Below are positions 9,816 through 20,660 of a stretch of 64,000 bases of DNA, piece after piece. The stretch is from contig NC_081185.1 in assembly GCF_029867415.1 (NCBI RefSeq), positions 40,432,766-40,496,765 of the forward strand, read 5' to 3'. How positions within the stretch are numbered: position 1 is the first letter of the stretch; each line of letters starts with the position of its first letter. Under the pieces are notes generated by a model. It made no database searches and had not been told where the DNA came from. It saw only the letters and a list, made by a program, of their open reading frames with translations. The position numbers and the translations under genes are program-made. This DNA is from Vicia villosa (taxonomy: Eukaryota > Streptophyta > Magnoliopsida > Fabales > Fabaceae).

Positions 9816-11154
9816 AGGGATATATGGCAAGTAACTGTGTTCAGGACAAACTTGATCATTCAAAATCCATAGCGGAGTGTTCATCAGCAGTAGGTCATCT
9901 TCTACGAAGCACGAATACAGCGCAACTCGGAGTGGAAGGGAGAGATAACGGTCGTCACGTTTCATCGTAGCCCTTTTCCCGAAAATTACCAATTTCCAAC
10001 TTTGTAAATACTCCATGGAATCAAGCATTTGGCTGATTACCATTCCATATATAATAATTTGAGCCTTGTGCTTTTCCTTTGCAATCTAGTCTTATTCAGT
10101 TTCTTGAAATGCATTTTAAATTTTAACAGTCACTTTCTTGAAACAAATGTTTTCATAAAATAAAATGAATTTACTTGCAAAAATAAAGGTGAAATTTCTT
10201 TCTGAGGTTTGCAAACAGTAGGAAGAATGCAAACAGCTGCTCCAAGAACGGTTGAGACTCTGGGAACCCATATTTCCCCATGAGGTCGCTTTGCGAACGT
10301 CTCCCTATGACGAGTCTTTACTTCAATTCATATTATTTACTTCGGACAGCGGACAACTGATAGCCAGATATTCCAAACAGAGTTCGAATTACAAGAAGAG
10401 GACATCTTCTGATCTACAAGAATTCAAGTCGTATCATTAGGATTTTACATCCGCGACAATTCTATTCACATTCACTTTACATTTTATAATTGTCATAATA
10501 TTCATGCATACATTACATCACAACTGCATAGTCAAATTAGGCTTTTAATCGTGAGAATGCCCGAGTCATAAGGGCATGAACTCAAGTTTCCCCTGCAAGT
10601 CCTGGAGAAACTTTTTCCTGCAAGACAACGATCCATGTAGAAAGATTTCCCCAAGCAAGTCAACAGATGGTAGTCTCCCTCAAGGAAATAGTTTGTTCAC
10701 TTTTGGAATTCCTTTGCCGAGATTCTCCTGCAAAGCAACATTCAACAGTCTTTTTCAGATAAGATAGTCTGCTTCGCATTTTGGGCTTCCCCAAAAGTTT
10801 GGCATTTCCCCAGCAAGGTCGAGAGATGCCACCTTCTTTTTTTTCGTCAAAGAAAATAATTCAGAATCTCCCAGCAGATCGACAAATGATTCCCCAGCAG
10901 AATCAGTGAATGGTAGTCTTCATCCAGAAGATAGTTCATGATCCCCAGCGGAGTCAACAAATGGTAGTCTTTCCCCAAGGAAAGACAGTTTGTCTGTTAA
11001 ATACTCAAGAGATCGACAAATGGCACCAATCGACGAATGGCAGTTTTCACCCCGAAAACAGTTCGTCTGCCTTCAAAACAAAGTCATTAGCCCCTCAAAA
11101 AGCATGGGCCCATATGACAATCTTTCAAAGATGCCAGGTCAAAAGGGAAGATGG
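9816..11154 (+). mobile_element. Ogre 3' UTR, non-coding, with degenerate hairpin words
   Basis: There are no recognisable coding domains. From about 10560 the sequence is a loose series of CCCCAGCAAG/CCCCTGCAAG words with paired flanks, for example AAGTTTC...GAAACTT (10583-10614) and GATTC-CCCAGCA-GAATC (about 10888-10904). Related words such as ACAAATGGTAGTC recur at irregular spacing. This looks like an old, decayed tandem array feeding into the 76-bp array that follows. Confidence 0.6.
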
Positions 11155-11850
11155 CAAAGTTTCTTTATTACCGTCAAATGGTATCTCATCTCCAAGTGCT
11201 GATGAGAAGTTTGATGAGGAAACAAACCCTTGAAGTTTCTTTATTACCGTCAAATGGTATCTCGTCTCCAAGTGCTGATGAGAAGTTTGATGAGGAAACA
11301 AACCCTTGAAGTTTCTTTATTACCGTCAAATGGTATCTCATCTCCAAGTGCTGGTAAGAAGTTTGATGAGGAAACAAACCCTTGAAGTTTCTTTATTACC
11401 GTCAAATGGTATCTCATCTCCAAGTGCTGATGAGAAGTTTGATGAGGAAACAAACCCTTGAAGTTTCTTTATTACCGTCAAATGGTATCTCATCTCCAAG
11501 TGCTGATGAGAAGTTTGATGAGGAAACAAACCCTTGAAGTTTCTTTATTACCGTCAAATGGTATCTCATCTCCAAGTGCTGATGAGAAGTTTGATGAGGA
11601 AACAAACCCTTGAAGTTTCTTTATTACCGTCAAATGGTATCTCATCTCCAAGTGCTGATGAGAAGTTTGATGAGGAAAACAAACCCTCGAAGTTTCTTTA
11701 TTACCATCAAATGGTATCTCATCTCCAAGTGCTGATGAGAAGTTTGATGAGGAAACAACCTGTGAAGTTTCTTTATTTACCGTCAAATGGTATCTTACCT
11801 CCAAGTGCTGGTAAGAAGTTTGACGAGGGAACAAACCTTTGGAAATTTTC
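11155..11850 (+). repeat. 76-bp tandem array (about nine copies) in the Ogre 3' UTR
   Basis: The unit runs from AAGTTTCTTTATTACCGTCA through TCTCATCTCCAAGTGCTGATGAG to GATGAGGAAACAAACCCTTG and repeats every 76 bp. The central copies are nearly identical and the edge copies diverge, as expected from unequal exchange. Variant TGCTGGTAAG replaces TGCTGATGAG in some units. Because 76 is not a multiple of 3, reading frames through it on both strands are by-products. Such arrays in Tat/Ogre 3' regions are known. Confidence 0.92.
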
Positions 11851-12200
11851 TCTTTATCTGAGATATTGTCCAAACGCAACTAAGACCAGTTTCGAGATTT
11901 GGACATCCGGAACGAGAGGAGGTTGTTTACCTTTCTCTAAGTATCAACACTTAGTTAAAGAAGATGGATTGCGCATCCTACATTGCCATCCATTCACCAG
12001 AATCCACATCAAGTATTTCTGCAGGAGTTTGTCTCCTCATCCCCCGCCAAGTGCGACAACGGAATCAAATCATGCAAAGATTTTATCAATTACAACATCT
12101 CAGGAGCGCCCAAAATTCGGGCATTCTTTGATATTTAAGTCTCTTTTATGCAGGAGAGATCGAGATCTCAATCTCTCTCCCTCCAGATAAAAGAAACTTA

Positions 12201-12212
12201 AATAGGGGCATC
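12201..12212 (+). other. Polypurine tract of the plus-strand Ogre
   Basis: AATAGGGGCATC directly precedes the LTR start TGTCATACCC at 12213. The equivalent tract occurs as GAATAGGGGCAGC (minus strand) beside the LTRs ending at 52351 and 63158. It primes plus-strand DNA synthesis in LTR retrotransposons. Confidence 0.85.
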
Positions 12213-13765
12213 TGTCATACCCTAATTTTTGACCCCCCTGAGATGACATATCTTCAGGATTTTTCATCAGGTCAAGACAAGTACCCAGAGCAGTCATTTC
12301 TCCATCTGGTACCTAATCGAGGATGCTCAAAGACAAGAAAGCTCAGGCAAAGGATCAATCAATACAAAGACTAGTCTCTAATACAATCATGGGGCTCAAA
12401 AACTTCACTTTTCTCATCTATGATTGATTAGACATCCAGTCATATGAGTACAGGTTTACTCAGGTCACCAAACTAGGGTTTTGAGCCTATCAAGGACTGA
12501 AATCAGGGATCACATTTGGGAAACCCTAAAAAACCTCAGAGGGTCATTCAAAGACATCAATCATCTTCAAATAACTCATATTACAAGGTCTACTGGACAT
12601 CACACTTCAATTCAAAGTCTACAGTCATTACTTTCACATGGTCGACAAATTAGGGTTTTGACCTAATTCACCAAGATAGTTGACTTCTGATCAGGGCATG
12701 AATCCAAAACTCAAGACATGATTCAAGGATCTCTACTACCTCCATATAATCCATTTATATCATCCATTTGGGGAGAAGATCTTATTTCTACACAAAAGCC
12801 CAAAAATTCACTTTGTCAGGAAAAAGTCAACTGTGAAGGATCATCATTGACTTTTAAGGTTTTTGGTCAAAAAATGACTTTCAAAGATCAATATCATCAA
12901 TATATGGATGTCAAAGTCATTTGGCCAAAGAAATTCAAAGAAATTCATCAAGGAGCGAAAAGTCGGGAATTAGGGTTTTTGAAGGCATGGTGAGATCTCA
13001 AAATTTCACCTACACAACTCAAAAAACTTCCAACATGAAAGTTGTAGATCTTGCCAAATAAAACAACATCTTACAAGGGAACTTTTTTCAAAAGATCAAC
13101 CATTTATGAAGTTTTGGAAATTTTGAAGTTTAGGTCATAAACACTTAGAAATTTTTCTAAGTGTTTTAACCTAGTTTTCTTCCAACTTTGGCCTCATTTT
13201 TCACAAATTTCCCAAAGGATTCTGAAGAAGACATAAACTAATGATTTAAAGTAGATGTTTAGGGCTTTCCAAATTGTGTTCAACCTTCTCAAAATTCAAT
13301 TTGAGCTAAGAGTTATGCTTGTTCAAAGTTGGCCTCATGAAGTAAAATTATAGGTCATGCATCATTTTGGAACTTTGAAATTTTGTGCACATGACCTCAA
13401 ATGCAGATGCTACATGACCCATAATACATCTGCAAACATGCCATGCATTCATTTTCACCATGCCATAAGAATTGAAGAAGATTCTAAAAACAAGAACATG
13501 TGATTATGTAATGATTACATTTGTGAATTTATGGCAAAATTGATGAATCACCCAAGGAATCTTCTCACCAACCAATTAGAGCTCATTTCTGGCTCAGAAT
13601 TGTCCCCTAAGATCAAGCAAAATCGAGGGCTAGGGGATTGATCAAATGGAATCAAAATTCTCATCATTGCATAAGAGATATTTGCAAATTTCCTTCATGG
13701 CTAAGAAACCAAATCAACTTCACTAAGGAAGCTCACTCCTCTGCAGCTATACTGATCCATTTGCC

Positions 13766-13773
13766 TATAAATA
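13766..13773 (+). promoter_or_regulatory. TATA box of the long Ogre LTR
   Basis: GCCTATAAATACAG is a strong plant TATA box on the sense strand of the LTR. It is followed by a short A/C-rich stretch and then a CT-rich stretch (13820-13850) typical of plant 5' leaders. The predicted start is near 13797. That would place about 1.6 kb in U3 and over 6 kb in R/U5. Confidence 0.65.
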
Positions 13774-14307
13774 CAGATGCATTCCTCATTCAAAAACACA
13801 CCAAAGCAACCATATTACTTGCTTTCTCTTTCTCTTCTCTTGTTCATTGTTTTTCAAAGTTCTTTGGCAAGAAGAATCGATTTCTTCAAACCAGAGCTTA
13901 TCTTTGGGAAGTGAGCATTCTAACATCTCAAGGGAGGTCATTTGAGGTGATCCAAGCACCTGGATCACTTCTGTAGGTGGAGGAACACCATTGTTGCTCT
14001 CACTTTGGAGCATCTGCAGTTGGAGGTCCATGGAGTGATTCAGAAGGTTTCAAGGCAAGCCAATCATCCAGACACACTCCTCAGGTCATAGTGAAGCTAA
14101 CCAGATGGCTGCAGCTCATCTGTAACTCGAGAATCAACACCCTCCATGTTCACTTGAAGCTGAAATCGAGGGAGGTCCATAGAACAATTCAGGAGGTTTG
14201 AGGTCATTACAAGCACTCAGTTAGCATCACTGAGCCACAAGGAAGCTTTTGGGATCGTTCATACAAGCCCAGTTGCTCTCTATCATCCTCACGATCTCCA
14301 TTTTCAG

Positions 14308-14315
14308 AGGTAAGT
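14308..14315 (+). promoter_or_regulatory. Candidate splice donor downstream of the LTR TATA box
   Basis: CAGAGGTAAGTTTC matches the plant donor consensus AG/GTAAGT and is followed by a T/C-rich intron-like stretch. It lies about 510 nt after the predicted start. Ogre transcripts are known to be partly spliced, but the known intron is in the internal region; a donor in the LTR is inference. Confidence 0.35.
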
Positions 14316-14726
14316 TTCTGAACTCTCTCTCTTTAATTTAAGTACTCTTTGTGAAATAGCTCGATTCTATCTTGTTCAGCATCATCAGAGGATTGAAAAC
14401 CCTCTATCATCATCCATTTATCTTTCAGTATAGTCATTTAATTTAATTTTGAAATTTTAGGGTTCTTCACGATTTCTGGTAAATTAATTAGATGTAGTTA
14501 ATGATAGTTCATGTTAGTTACATATTTAGAATCGTGAGTGAATTTAGAGCAAGTTTCATGTTTACATCGTTGCAAATGGTTGAGAAACGAGTAAGTTCAG
14601 AAATTCAAAAATGGAGAGCTTGAGGTAGAAGATGAAGATGGTGGTGGCGCGCAATTTTGAATTCTCAGGGGAGAGTTTATTTTATTTTGAATGGTGTGCG
14701 TTTTATTAACGACTGAATAACTTGCC

Positions 14727-14796
14727 CTAGTGGCCACACATGCGCTCTTAGTCTCCTCATGCCAAAGGTCTGGGGTTCGAATCCCCCTCGCCCCAG
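14727..14796 (+). other. tRNA-like module 1 (B-box GGTTCGAATCC)
   Basis: The module shows TGGGG-TTCGAAT-CCCC, a good T-arm with B-box consensus. About 45 nt upstream is CCCTAGTGGCC, a weak A-box. The acceptor and anticodon stems are poor, so it is not a working tRNA gene. It could be a SINE head or a tRNA remnant inside the LTR. Confidence 0.4.
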
Positions 14797-14876
14797 ACTT
14801 TTTGGTTCTTTTATTTTTCAAAGATTTACAACTTGTTTTGAAACATAACCAAATGAAGGCAAGTCACTAACACTGA

Positions 14877-14950
14877 GCGCGCGTTGGCTCAGTGGTGTTG
14901 TTTTGGGCTGGTAACCTCAAGGGCGTGGGTTCAAACCCTCCAAGGGCCAA
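14877..14950 (+). other. tRNA-like module 2 (A-box TGGCTCAGTGG, B-box GGTTCAAACCC)
   Basis: TTGGCTCAGTGGTG is a good A-box and GTGGGTTCAAACCCTCC a good B-box, with about 35 nt between them. Stems are imperfect. It lies about 80 bp from module 1. A SINE-like or pol III promoter remnant is likely; a functional tRNA is unlikely. Confidence 0.45.
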
Positions 14951-15524
14951 AACTTGTTTTTTTAACACTAATTTCTTTCATTTCTCTTCACAACTTCACA
15001 TATTTATTTAACCTATCAGAATAAATCATTTTCACTTCATTTTTCATACACCTATTATTTAATATATCTATTTTGTGAATAGTCAAAAAAATCATAAAAA
15101 TATTATTTATTTCTTGAGTTTTTAATTAGGTTTAAAATAGTATGTTTTAAGTGTTTTCTTAAATACTTTAAATATATATATTACTTTATTTTAACCTAAT
15201 CACTTTGTAAATAAGTTTATGATAAAACCCTAATTATTTAGGTCTTAATTAAGTAAAAATCTTTATTTTTACTTTAATTAAGTTGACTTTTGTCAAATTT
15301 CAAAGCTGTTATCAATCTCCGATTAAACGGATGATTAAGGTTTTCAAACAACAAAACCTTATATCATTTCAAATCATTTTCAACTGCTTTTATCACCAGT
15401 ACTGTAAAGTACTGGGCCTCTAATAGAGTGTAAGTCCCAAAAACCTTCTCTTCTTAGCTTGTTTTCAAAACTGTATTTTCAAAATCTTCTTTCTGTTTTC
15501 AAAACATTCTTCTGGTATTTGAAG

Positions 15525-16015
15525 GGCATTATTCCCGGTGAAACTCTTCAGATACCTATGTGACCTTTGTCCATCTTCACTTCTTCTGTTTTCAAAAACC
15601 ATTAGCTGTTTATCATATACATTCAACTGTTATCAACAAAAACAATAAAAATACTGTTGAGGCTCTGTACATACTTCTTCAATGGCCTCCACTCCATCCA
15701 GGTTAGGCTTTACAAGCTTTCAATTTACAGTCTTTGTTTAAATTACTGTCAAATATAAACTGTGCACATATATTAGTTTAGAACTGCGTTTGAGTATAAA
15801 CCTTAGGACAGTTAAACTATATATATATTATTAGGAATATGACCTAGGATTGAGAATGTCTTCCCGGTGAAGGCTCTTTCCTAATTAGAGATCTGTAGTT
15901 CAAACCCCCAAGATGAATTATTCCCGGTGAAACATCTTGGCAAAAACCTTAGAATCCAAATAATAGGACACATCCACCCAAAGAGGAATTATTCCCGGTG
16001 AAACCTCTTACCCAT
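15525..16015 (+). repeat. TTCCCGGTGAA hairpin set in the long Ogre LTR
   Basis: TATTCCCGGTGAAA recurs with paired flanks that differ each time: TGAAG/CTTCA near 15520-15550, CCAAGATG/CATCTTGG near 15908-15941 (8 bp), and AAGAGG/CCTCTT near 15980-16010. A fourth, weaker unit lies at about 15850-15885. The inner TTC-CCGGT-GAA may form a small stem of its own. Confidence 0.7.
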
Positions 16016-16069
16016 TTGCTTAGAGCCAAAATAAGTTCAAAACTACATAAGCTTTCTCTTGTTCTATAA

Positions 16070-17665
16070 CAAGGACCCTCGGTTAGCCTCCTCTTGGGCT
16101 TTGTACAAGGACCCACAGGCTTCTTAAAAGCATTTCCAGCTTCCTCTTGAGCTTGTATACAAGGACCCATCAGGTTTCTTATAAACATAGGAACAGGTCT
16201 TTAGTCACCTTTTAGCCTACCCTGGTGAGTTTCTTCCAATTTAAACCAGACTTTAAACAAGATAAGTTTGTCTCAATTTTGCATTGAGTACACTTTTTGG
16301 AATGAGAAACATGGACAGTCTCTGTCACCCTTATCTTCATCAATCTTCCTTAGCAGAGTCTAGGATCCATGTTTGATCATCCTCAGCATTGAGTCAGCCT
16401 TCATCTTGGGCTTTAAACAAGAAGTCTCACTAGATAATCTTTCTGCCAATCCTTTCATCCTTTAATAATTAATGGAGTGCTACCCAAATCAATTATCATT
16501 TTAACAAAAACCCCTGGAAAGGGATAGCCTCCAAAATTAATTAATAAATAATTTCATTCTCTTAGGAGATAATTTCCCCAAAAGAGTCAAAACCCCTGGA
16601 AAGGGTCAGCCTCCAAAAAACATGATAAAGTCAGTCTTTTAACAGACAAATTCACCAGCTGAGTCAAAATCCCTGGAAAGGGTTAGCTTCCAAAGAAAAA
16701 CAGTCTTTTAATAAATAAAACCTCCTCAGTAGAGTCAAAACCAACAAAAACAGTTAGCCTCAACCTTGGGCTTCATACAAGGCACCCAAACAATAAAACT
16801 CCCCTGTTAAGAGTCAGCCTCAACCTTGGGCATTGTACAAGGCAGATAATAGAGTCTCCCCAGTGAGTTCTTCATCATTCAGTAGCCACAACCTTGGGCT
16901 TTGTACAAGGCAGATAAACCATATCTTTCATGTGTCAAAGATTCCTAACACTTAGGATATTTCCCCATATAGTCATCAATACTTAATTCATTTAAGAGTC
17001 CGCCACAACCTTGGGCTTTGTACAAGGCAGAAAATAGTTTTTTTTCCCCTAGCTAGAGTCAGCCACAACCTTGGGCTTTGTACAAGGCATATAAATAGAG
17101 TCTCCCTAAGTAGAGTCAGCCTCAATTCTGGGCTTTGTACAGAACACTAAAATACCCTGTAATTAATCCCCAGTGGAGTCATCTCCCAGAGTCATTAATA
17201 TTAATTAATCAATCAAAAAAAGCCTCAAGCTTGGGCCTCATACAAGCCAGCTAAAGTCAAATCTTTTATACAGTAGATAGACATAGCTTATCTCTATAGA
17301 GAGATATTTTTACTACTCTACCACATTCAAACAAACAAACATTTCATTTCAAATTTTAATCAAGTCTCCCATTTAGGATTTTGAAAGGCATGAGCTGGCA
17401 GTAAAACCCAGACATGTGGTAACTTTCCCTAATTTGGATGAGCATCTTTCTTTCATTTAAGAGGCATTTGACTGGTATACTTGCACATACACAAGTAAGG
17501 TCCCCCTCTTGAATGAAATGAATTCAGTTATTCTGTCACTCCTTTAAATGTTTGTGGTAGAATAGTACTAATACCTCTCTGTAGAGATAATTTCATGTCT
17601 CTTTACTGTAAACAGAGATTTAATTCCAAGCTTCAACCTTGAGCTTCAAACAAGGCACCAAAAAT
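16070..17665 (+). repeat. GGCTTTGTA-loop hairpin array in the long Ogre LTR
   Basis: Hairpins with a 5-bp stem and a nine-base loop close to GGCTTTGTA recur more than ten times. CCTTG/CAAGG is the common stem (near 16768, 16822, 16893, 17009, 17069 and 17637). Other stems keep pairing: TCTTG/CAAGA (about 16406), TTCTG/CAGAA (about 17127) and GCTTG/CAAGC (about 17227). Between them, 16500-16700, are CCCCTGGAAAGGG words followed by TCAGCCTCC. Several units begin AGTCAGCC, giving a loose period of 60-90 bp. Confidence 0.75.
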
Positions 17666-17782
17666 AATTAATTTCCCTAGTTAGTTCCCCGAACTACATT
17701 AAGCTCTGACTTCCACTAGGGATATGTAGGCATGAGGTTCACAAGGAATCTCAGCGAGCTAATAAAATACCAAAAATAGTCA

Positions 17783-17810
17783 GTCTGTCTGTCTGTCTGT
17801 CTGTCTGTCT
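17783..17810 (+). repeat. (GTCT)7 microsatellite
   Basis: Seven uninterrupted GTCT repeats lie within the long LTR. They are likely polymorphic between accessions. There is no other significance. Confidence 0.95.
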
Positions 17811-18756
17811 TCTTTAATCAATTCAATTCCTTCTCCTAATACAAAGGAGAAACTTTCCCAATCATTAGCAATAAACACAAACACAATGACACAGAGAAGG
17901 TTCCTGTAGAGTACTACAGATATGTAGGGTGTTTAAACACTTCCCTATGTATAACCGACCTCCCGGACTCCAGAATTTCTAGTCTAGGTGTAAATCCCCA
18001 CACTTAGCAAACTCCTAGGGTTTAGTTGAGATCTTTTTTTCCCTTTCCTACTCGTAGGACAAATAAGAAAGTTCGTGTGATATCGTAGGAAGAACTGAAA
18101 TAAAATTCATCCCGCCACGGGCGCATTCTCCTTCCAAATTTCGCGTGAAGGGTTTAGCGTGCCGTCCTCCCAAGTGAAACGGGGAGGTAAAAGAAAACGA
18201 CACCACACTTTCCATTTGATTTGATGTGCATAAAAGTGTTCATGTGTTTAATTAGAACAGTTCTAACGTATCACATGTGAAGGTGAGGCCTTGAATCGGA
18301 GAGTGCCATTGTTAGGGCACCAAAAGCTCTCGCTTTCGTTTCCATAGTTGCAGGCCTTTTTTCTCCAAACCAATGATTCCATCGAACTCGTGGCATGAGG
18401 TTTAGTGGATCTGGATATTTTGTTTTTGTTTTTTCGTCAAGATTTGCAGGATTACGAAATCTTCTCATCGGAGAAGAAGGAGGAGCCGTCACCGGCGGCA
18501 GCTTGAATTTTTAGGGTCGGTCAACTGCACGCGTGGCTCCACCAAGGCCTTCTATTGGTCCGTCATAAGTGGTACAGTATCTCTCCATCCCTGATTTGCT
18601 GGTCAAAAGGTCCACGCACGTTTCCCAACTCTTATTGGATGCACACGAAGCAATGGGGGGCCCACCACTGACTGAGTTTGACTTTCAATCGATTCAGGTT
18701 TGTTTTCTATATTTATTATATTCAATGTGTTAGTCTAACAGCTTGGATGTTTAGCA

Positions 18757-18822
18757 GAGATGGTTGAAGCATGTACTAGGAATCTAAGAGACCTGGGTTC
18801 GATCCCCAAGTCCTGCGTATTT
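18757..18822 (+). other. tRNA-like module 3 (B-box GGTTCGATCCCC)
   Basis: GAGATGGTTGAAGCATG is followed 25 nt later by CCTGGGTTCGATCCCCAAG, a good T-arm/B-box. The minus-strand LTR at 2719-6219 has a comparable GGGGTCGATCCCTGGCTCC (minus strand, about 4012-4031). Stem quality is too low for a working tRNA. Confidence 0.4.
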
Positions 18823-19605
18823 TGTTGTTATTTTCTCAATCTGTTTTTTAAGAACAATTCCCAAATCCTGCGCTGCGCACCCCTTGGGGATCATCATATG
18901 CCTTCGTTAGCAGCCACACGATCTCCTCCTTTCCAGATCTAACGTACCAAAGATTGGAGGCACACCATGAACCCTTAAGGAACTGCTACACAGGATCACG
19001 CCCAGGTTCTATTTATTTTTTTATTATTATTATTTAATTTAGTTAGATTAAATTGTTAATTAATTAGGTTTAATTTAATGACTTATTTAATTAGGGTTAG
19101 GGTATAAATTAGGATTAGGCCAATAATTAGGTTTCAGGATTTATTCTCCCGATTATTTTGATTACTCGATTTTACTAATTTTAATCAATATTATTATTAA
19201 AAATCACCAAAAACCATACCAATGCATTAGGGTTTACCCAATCCCATTGCACTTTTGGCAAGACATTAATCTCCAATCAATTCTCTCCTCGACCCGACTA
19301 AATCTATTAGTCGCAATGACAAGAGATAAAATAATAAAAACGTCAATTCTAACTCCCCTTTAACGGATAAATGACGGGTGAATACCTATTTCATCCCGTC
19401 TTCGAATTGGTCGACTCTCTATGCTGTACTGATCAAATATCCGAATAAAGCATTTTAATTACATAAAAAATTAAAATACATTTTATTTGCTGCCCGCGAC
19501 GATCGAATCTCTCGGTCAGAGTAACCAGCAATACACTACTTAATCCGTTAACTATAATGATCAAATCGATTGATCATCGCAACTAACGGTAACATATTAA
19601 AACCA

Positions 19606-19775
19606 GGGTTGTACGCCCAAAACTTAAAACATTTAAGACACTCCTCCAAAACTACGGATTTTCATCCTTTCCAATCAGGCAACTCAAAATGCCTTTCAAA
19701 TCAAATTCAAAACTACGATAGGCCATTCAAAAAGCCTTCAAACCGTACCATATCAAATTCAAAGGTGTACAACCC
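19606..19775. repeat. Conserved inverted-repeat module near the LTR end (second copy)
   Basis: GGGTTGTACGCCC (19606-19618) faces GGTGTACAACCC (19764-19775), nearly complementary. It is homologous to 3048-3208 in the opposite-strand LTR, including the ACTACGGATTTTCATCCTT and ACTACGATAGGCC words between the arms. Confidence 0.6.
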
Positions 19776-20058
19776 TGTGCCCAAACTACGTTGACTCTGA
19801 TTCTCCCTAAATTATTTTTCCCGATTTGTTTTCCCTAAATTATTAACCCTTGAAAGCATAAACCTTGCCTTAATACTCTTAGCCATAAAACTGTTAACTT
19901 AGACTGAAAACCTTAGGAAAGGGTTGAGGGTGCCTAACACCTTCCCTCGACCTGATTATAATAATCTTACCCCGATCTCTAAATTGCGTAGGGTTTCCTA
20001 TTCGCCCTTCAGAATAGGTGGCGACTCTAAAAGTCTAATTTTAGGGTAGGTTTCTATA

Positions 20059-20190
20059 ATTTCATCTATTTACATCAGTTTAAAATAAACATCTATTTAT
20101 CTAAATATTTGCTGTCTTTGTTGCATTTTTGAACTATAGCCAGCCGGATTTTGAGGTTAGTTTTTTAATATTTAAATTTAATTTAATTTA
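20059..20190. other. AT-rich flank between the long LTR and the LINE
   Basis: This is AT-rich sequence without recognisable genes or a PBS. Its last 14 bases, TTTAATTTAATTTA (20177-20190), are the left target-site duplication of the LINE. It may belong to the Ogre-type block that resumes at 20675. Confidence 0.5.
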
Positions 20191-20660
20191 GGAAATCTAC
20201 TATTGATGTAAACATTTTTATATACGAAATTTACTCTTTGAATGCAGCAAGATGCGAGACATTTGGAGGGAGACCTTGCAGTGGATGCAGGTGGATCATA
20301 CCCCACAAAGATGGGAGCATGAATTACAGTGGATCAGTCACATGAGCAAGAATAAAAACTGGAAAACTAGGCTACTGAAGACTGCATTTGTGGAGACTGT
20401 GTATGCTTGTTGGAGTTATAGAAATGCTATTGTATATAGATCCGATGATAGAGATCGGAATAGAAATATACATAGTGAGATCATAGATACCATAGTACAT
20501 AGGATTTGGAGGAAACCGAGCCTTAGAGAAAAAATTGCTCCTTTTCTTCTTTGAGTAATATTTTGGTTGTTTAGTAGCTTGTAGTTGGACCCTTTGGGCC
20601 ACTTTGTACATAACTGTTTTTTGGAAATATATATAATTTCTTATTCTTCCAAAAAAAAAA
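20191..20660 (+). mobile_element. 5'-truncated LINE (non-LTR retrotransposon) with poly(A) tail and TSD
   Basis: The copy ends in ten A (20651-20660) and is flanked by TTTAATTTAATTTA at 20177-20190 and again at 20661-20674, a 14-bp target-site duplication. Only the last 470 bp of the element remain, which is typical of incomplete target-primed reverse transcription. The insertion site is AT-rich, as expected for the T-rich nicking preference of LINE endonucleases, though the AT-rich context slightly weakens the duplication call. Confidence 0.85.
20207..20554 (+). pseudogene. LINE ORF2 C-terminal fragment (zf-RVT region)
   Basis: The frame runs from just after a stop at 20204 to TGA at 20552-20554. 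It contains LLFECSKMRDIWRETLQWM and later a TAFVETVYACWSYRNA stretch, typical of the C-terminal region after reverse transcriptase in plant LINEs (W...K...E.VY..W..RN). No reverse transcriptase or endonuclease remains, so it cannot be active. A 3' UTR of about 95 bp precedes the poly(A). Confidence 0.8.

Larger units (their letters stand above)
12213..20058 (+). mobile_element. Long Ogre LTR (plus strand, about 7.8 kb), 3' LTR of the integrase-bearing element
   Basis: It starts TGTCATACCCTAATTTTTG after the PPT. Its end is set by alignment with the LTR at 2719-6219: both share TTTCCTATTCGCC, a GGCGACT/GGCAACT word and AATTTTAGGG just before the end. The last bases here are GGTTTCTATA rather than a clean CA, so the end is uncertain by a few bases. 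Inside are a TATA box (13766), a splice-donor-like AG/GTAAGT (14308-14315), three tRNA-like modules, two hairpin arrays, a (GTCT)7 microsatellite and the inverted-repeat module. At about 7.8 kb it is longer than the roughly 5-6 kb reported for Ogre, so an old insertion may be hidden in it. Confidence 0.7.

Noticed and set aside
11155..11850. Frames of 63-218 residues through the 76-bp array
   Set aside because: They arise from translating a tandem repeat in different phases; no start, domain or codon signal.
14727..14950. Functional tRNA genes
   Set aside because: B-boxes are good but acceptor and anticodon stems do not form well; tRNA-like remnants are the safer call.
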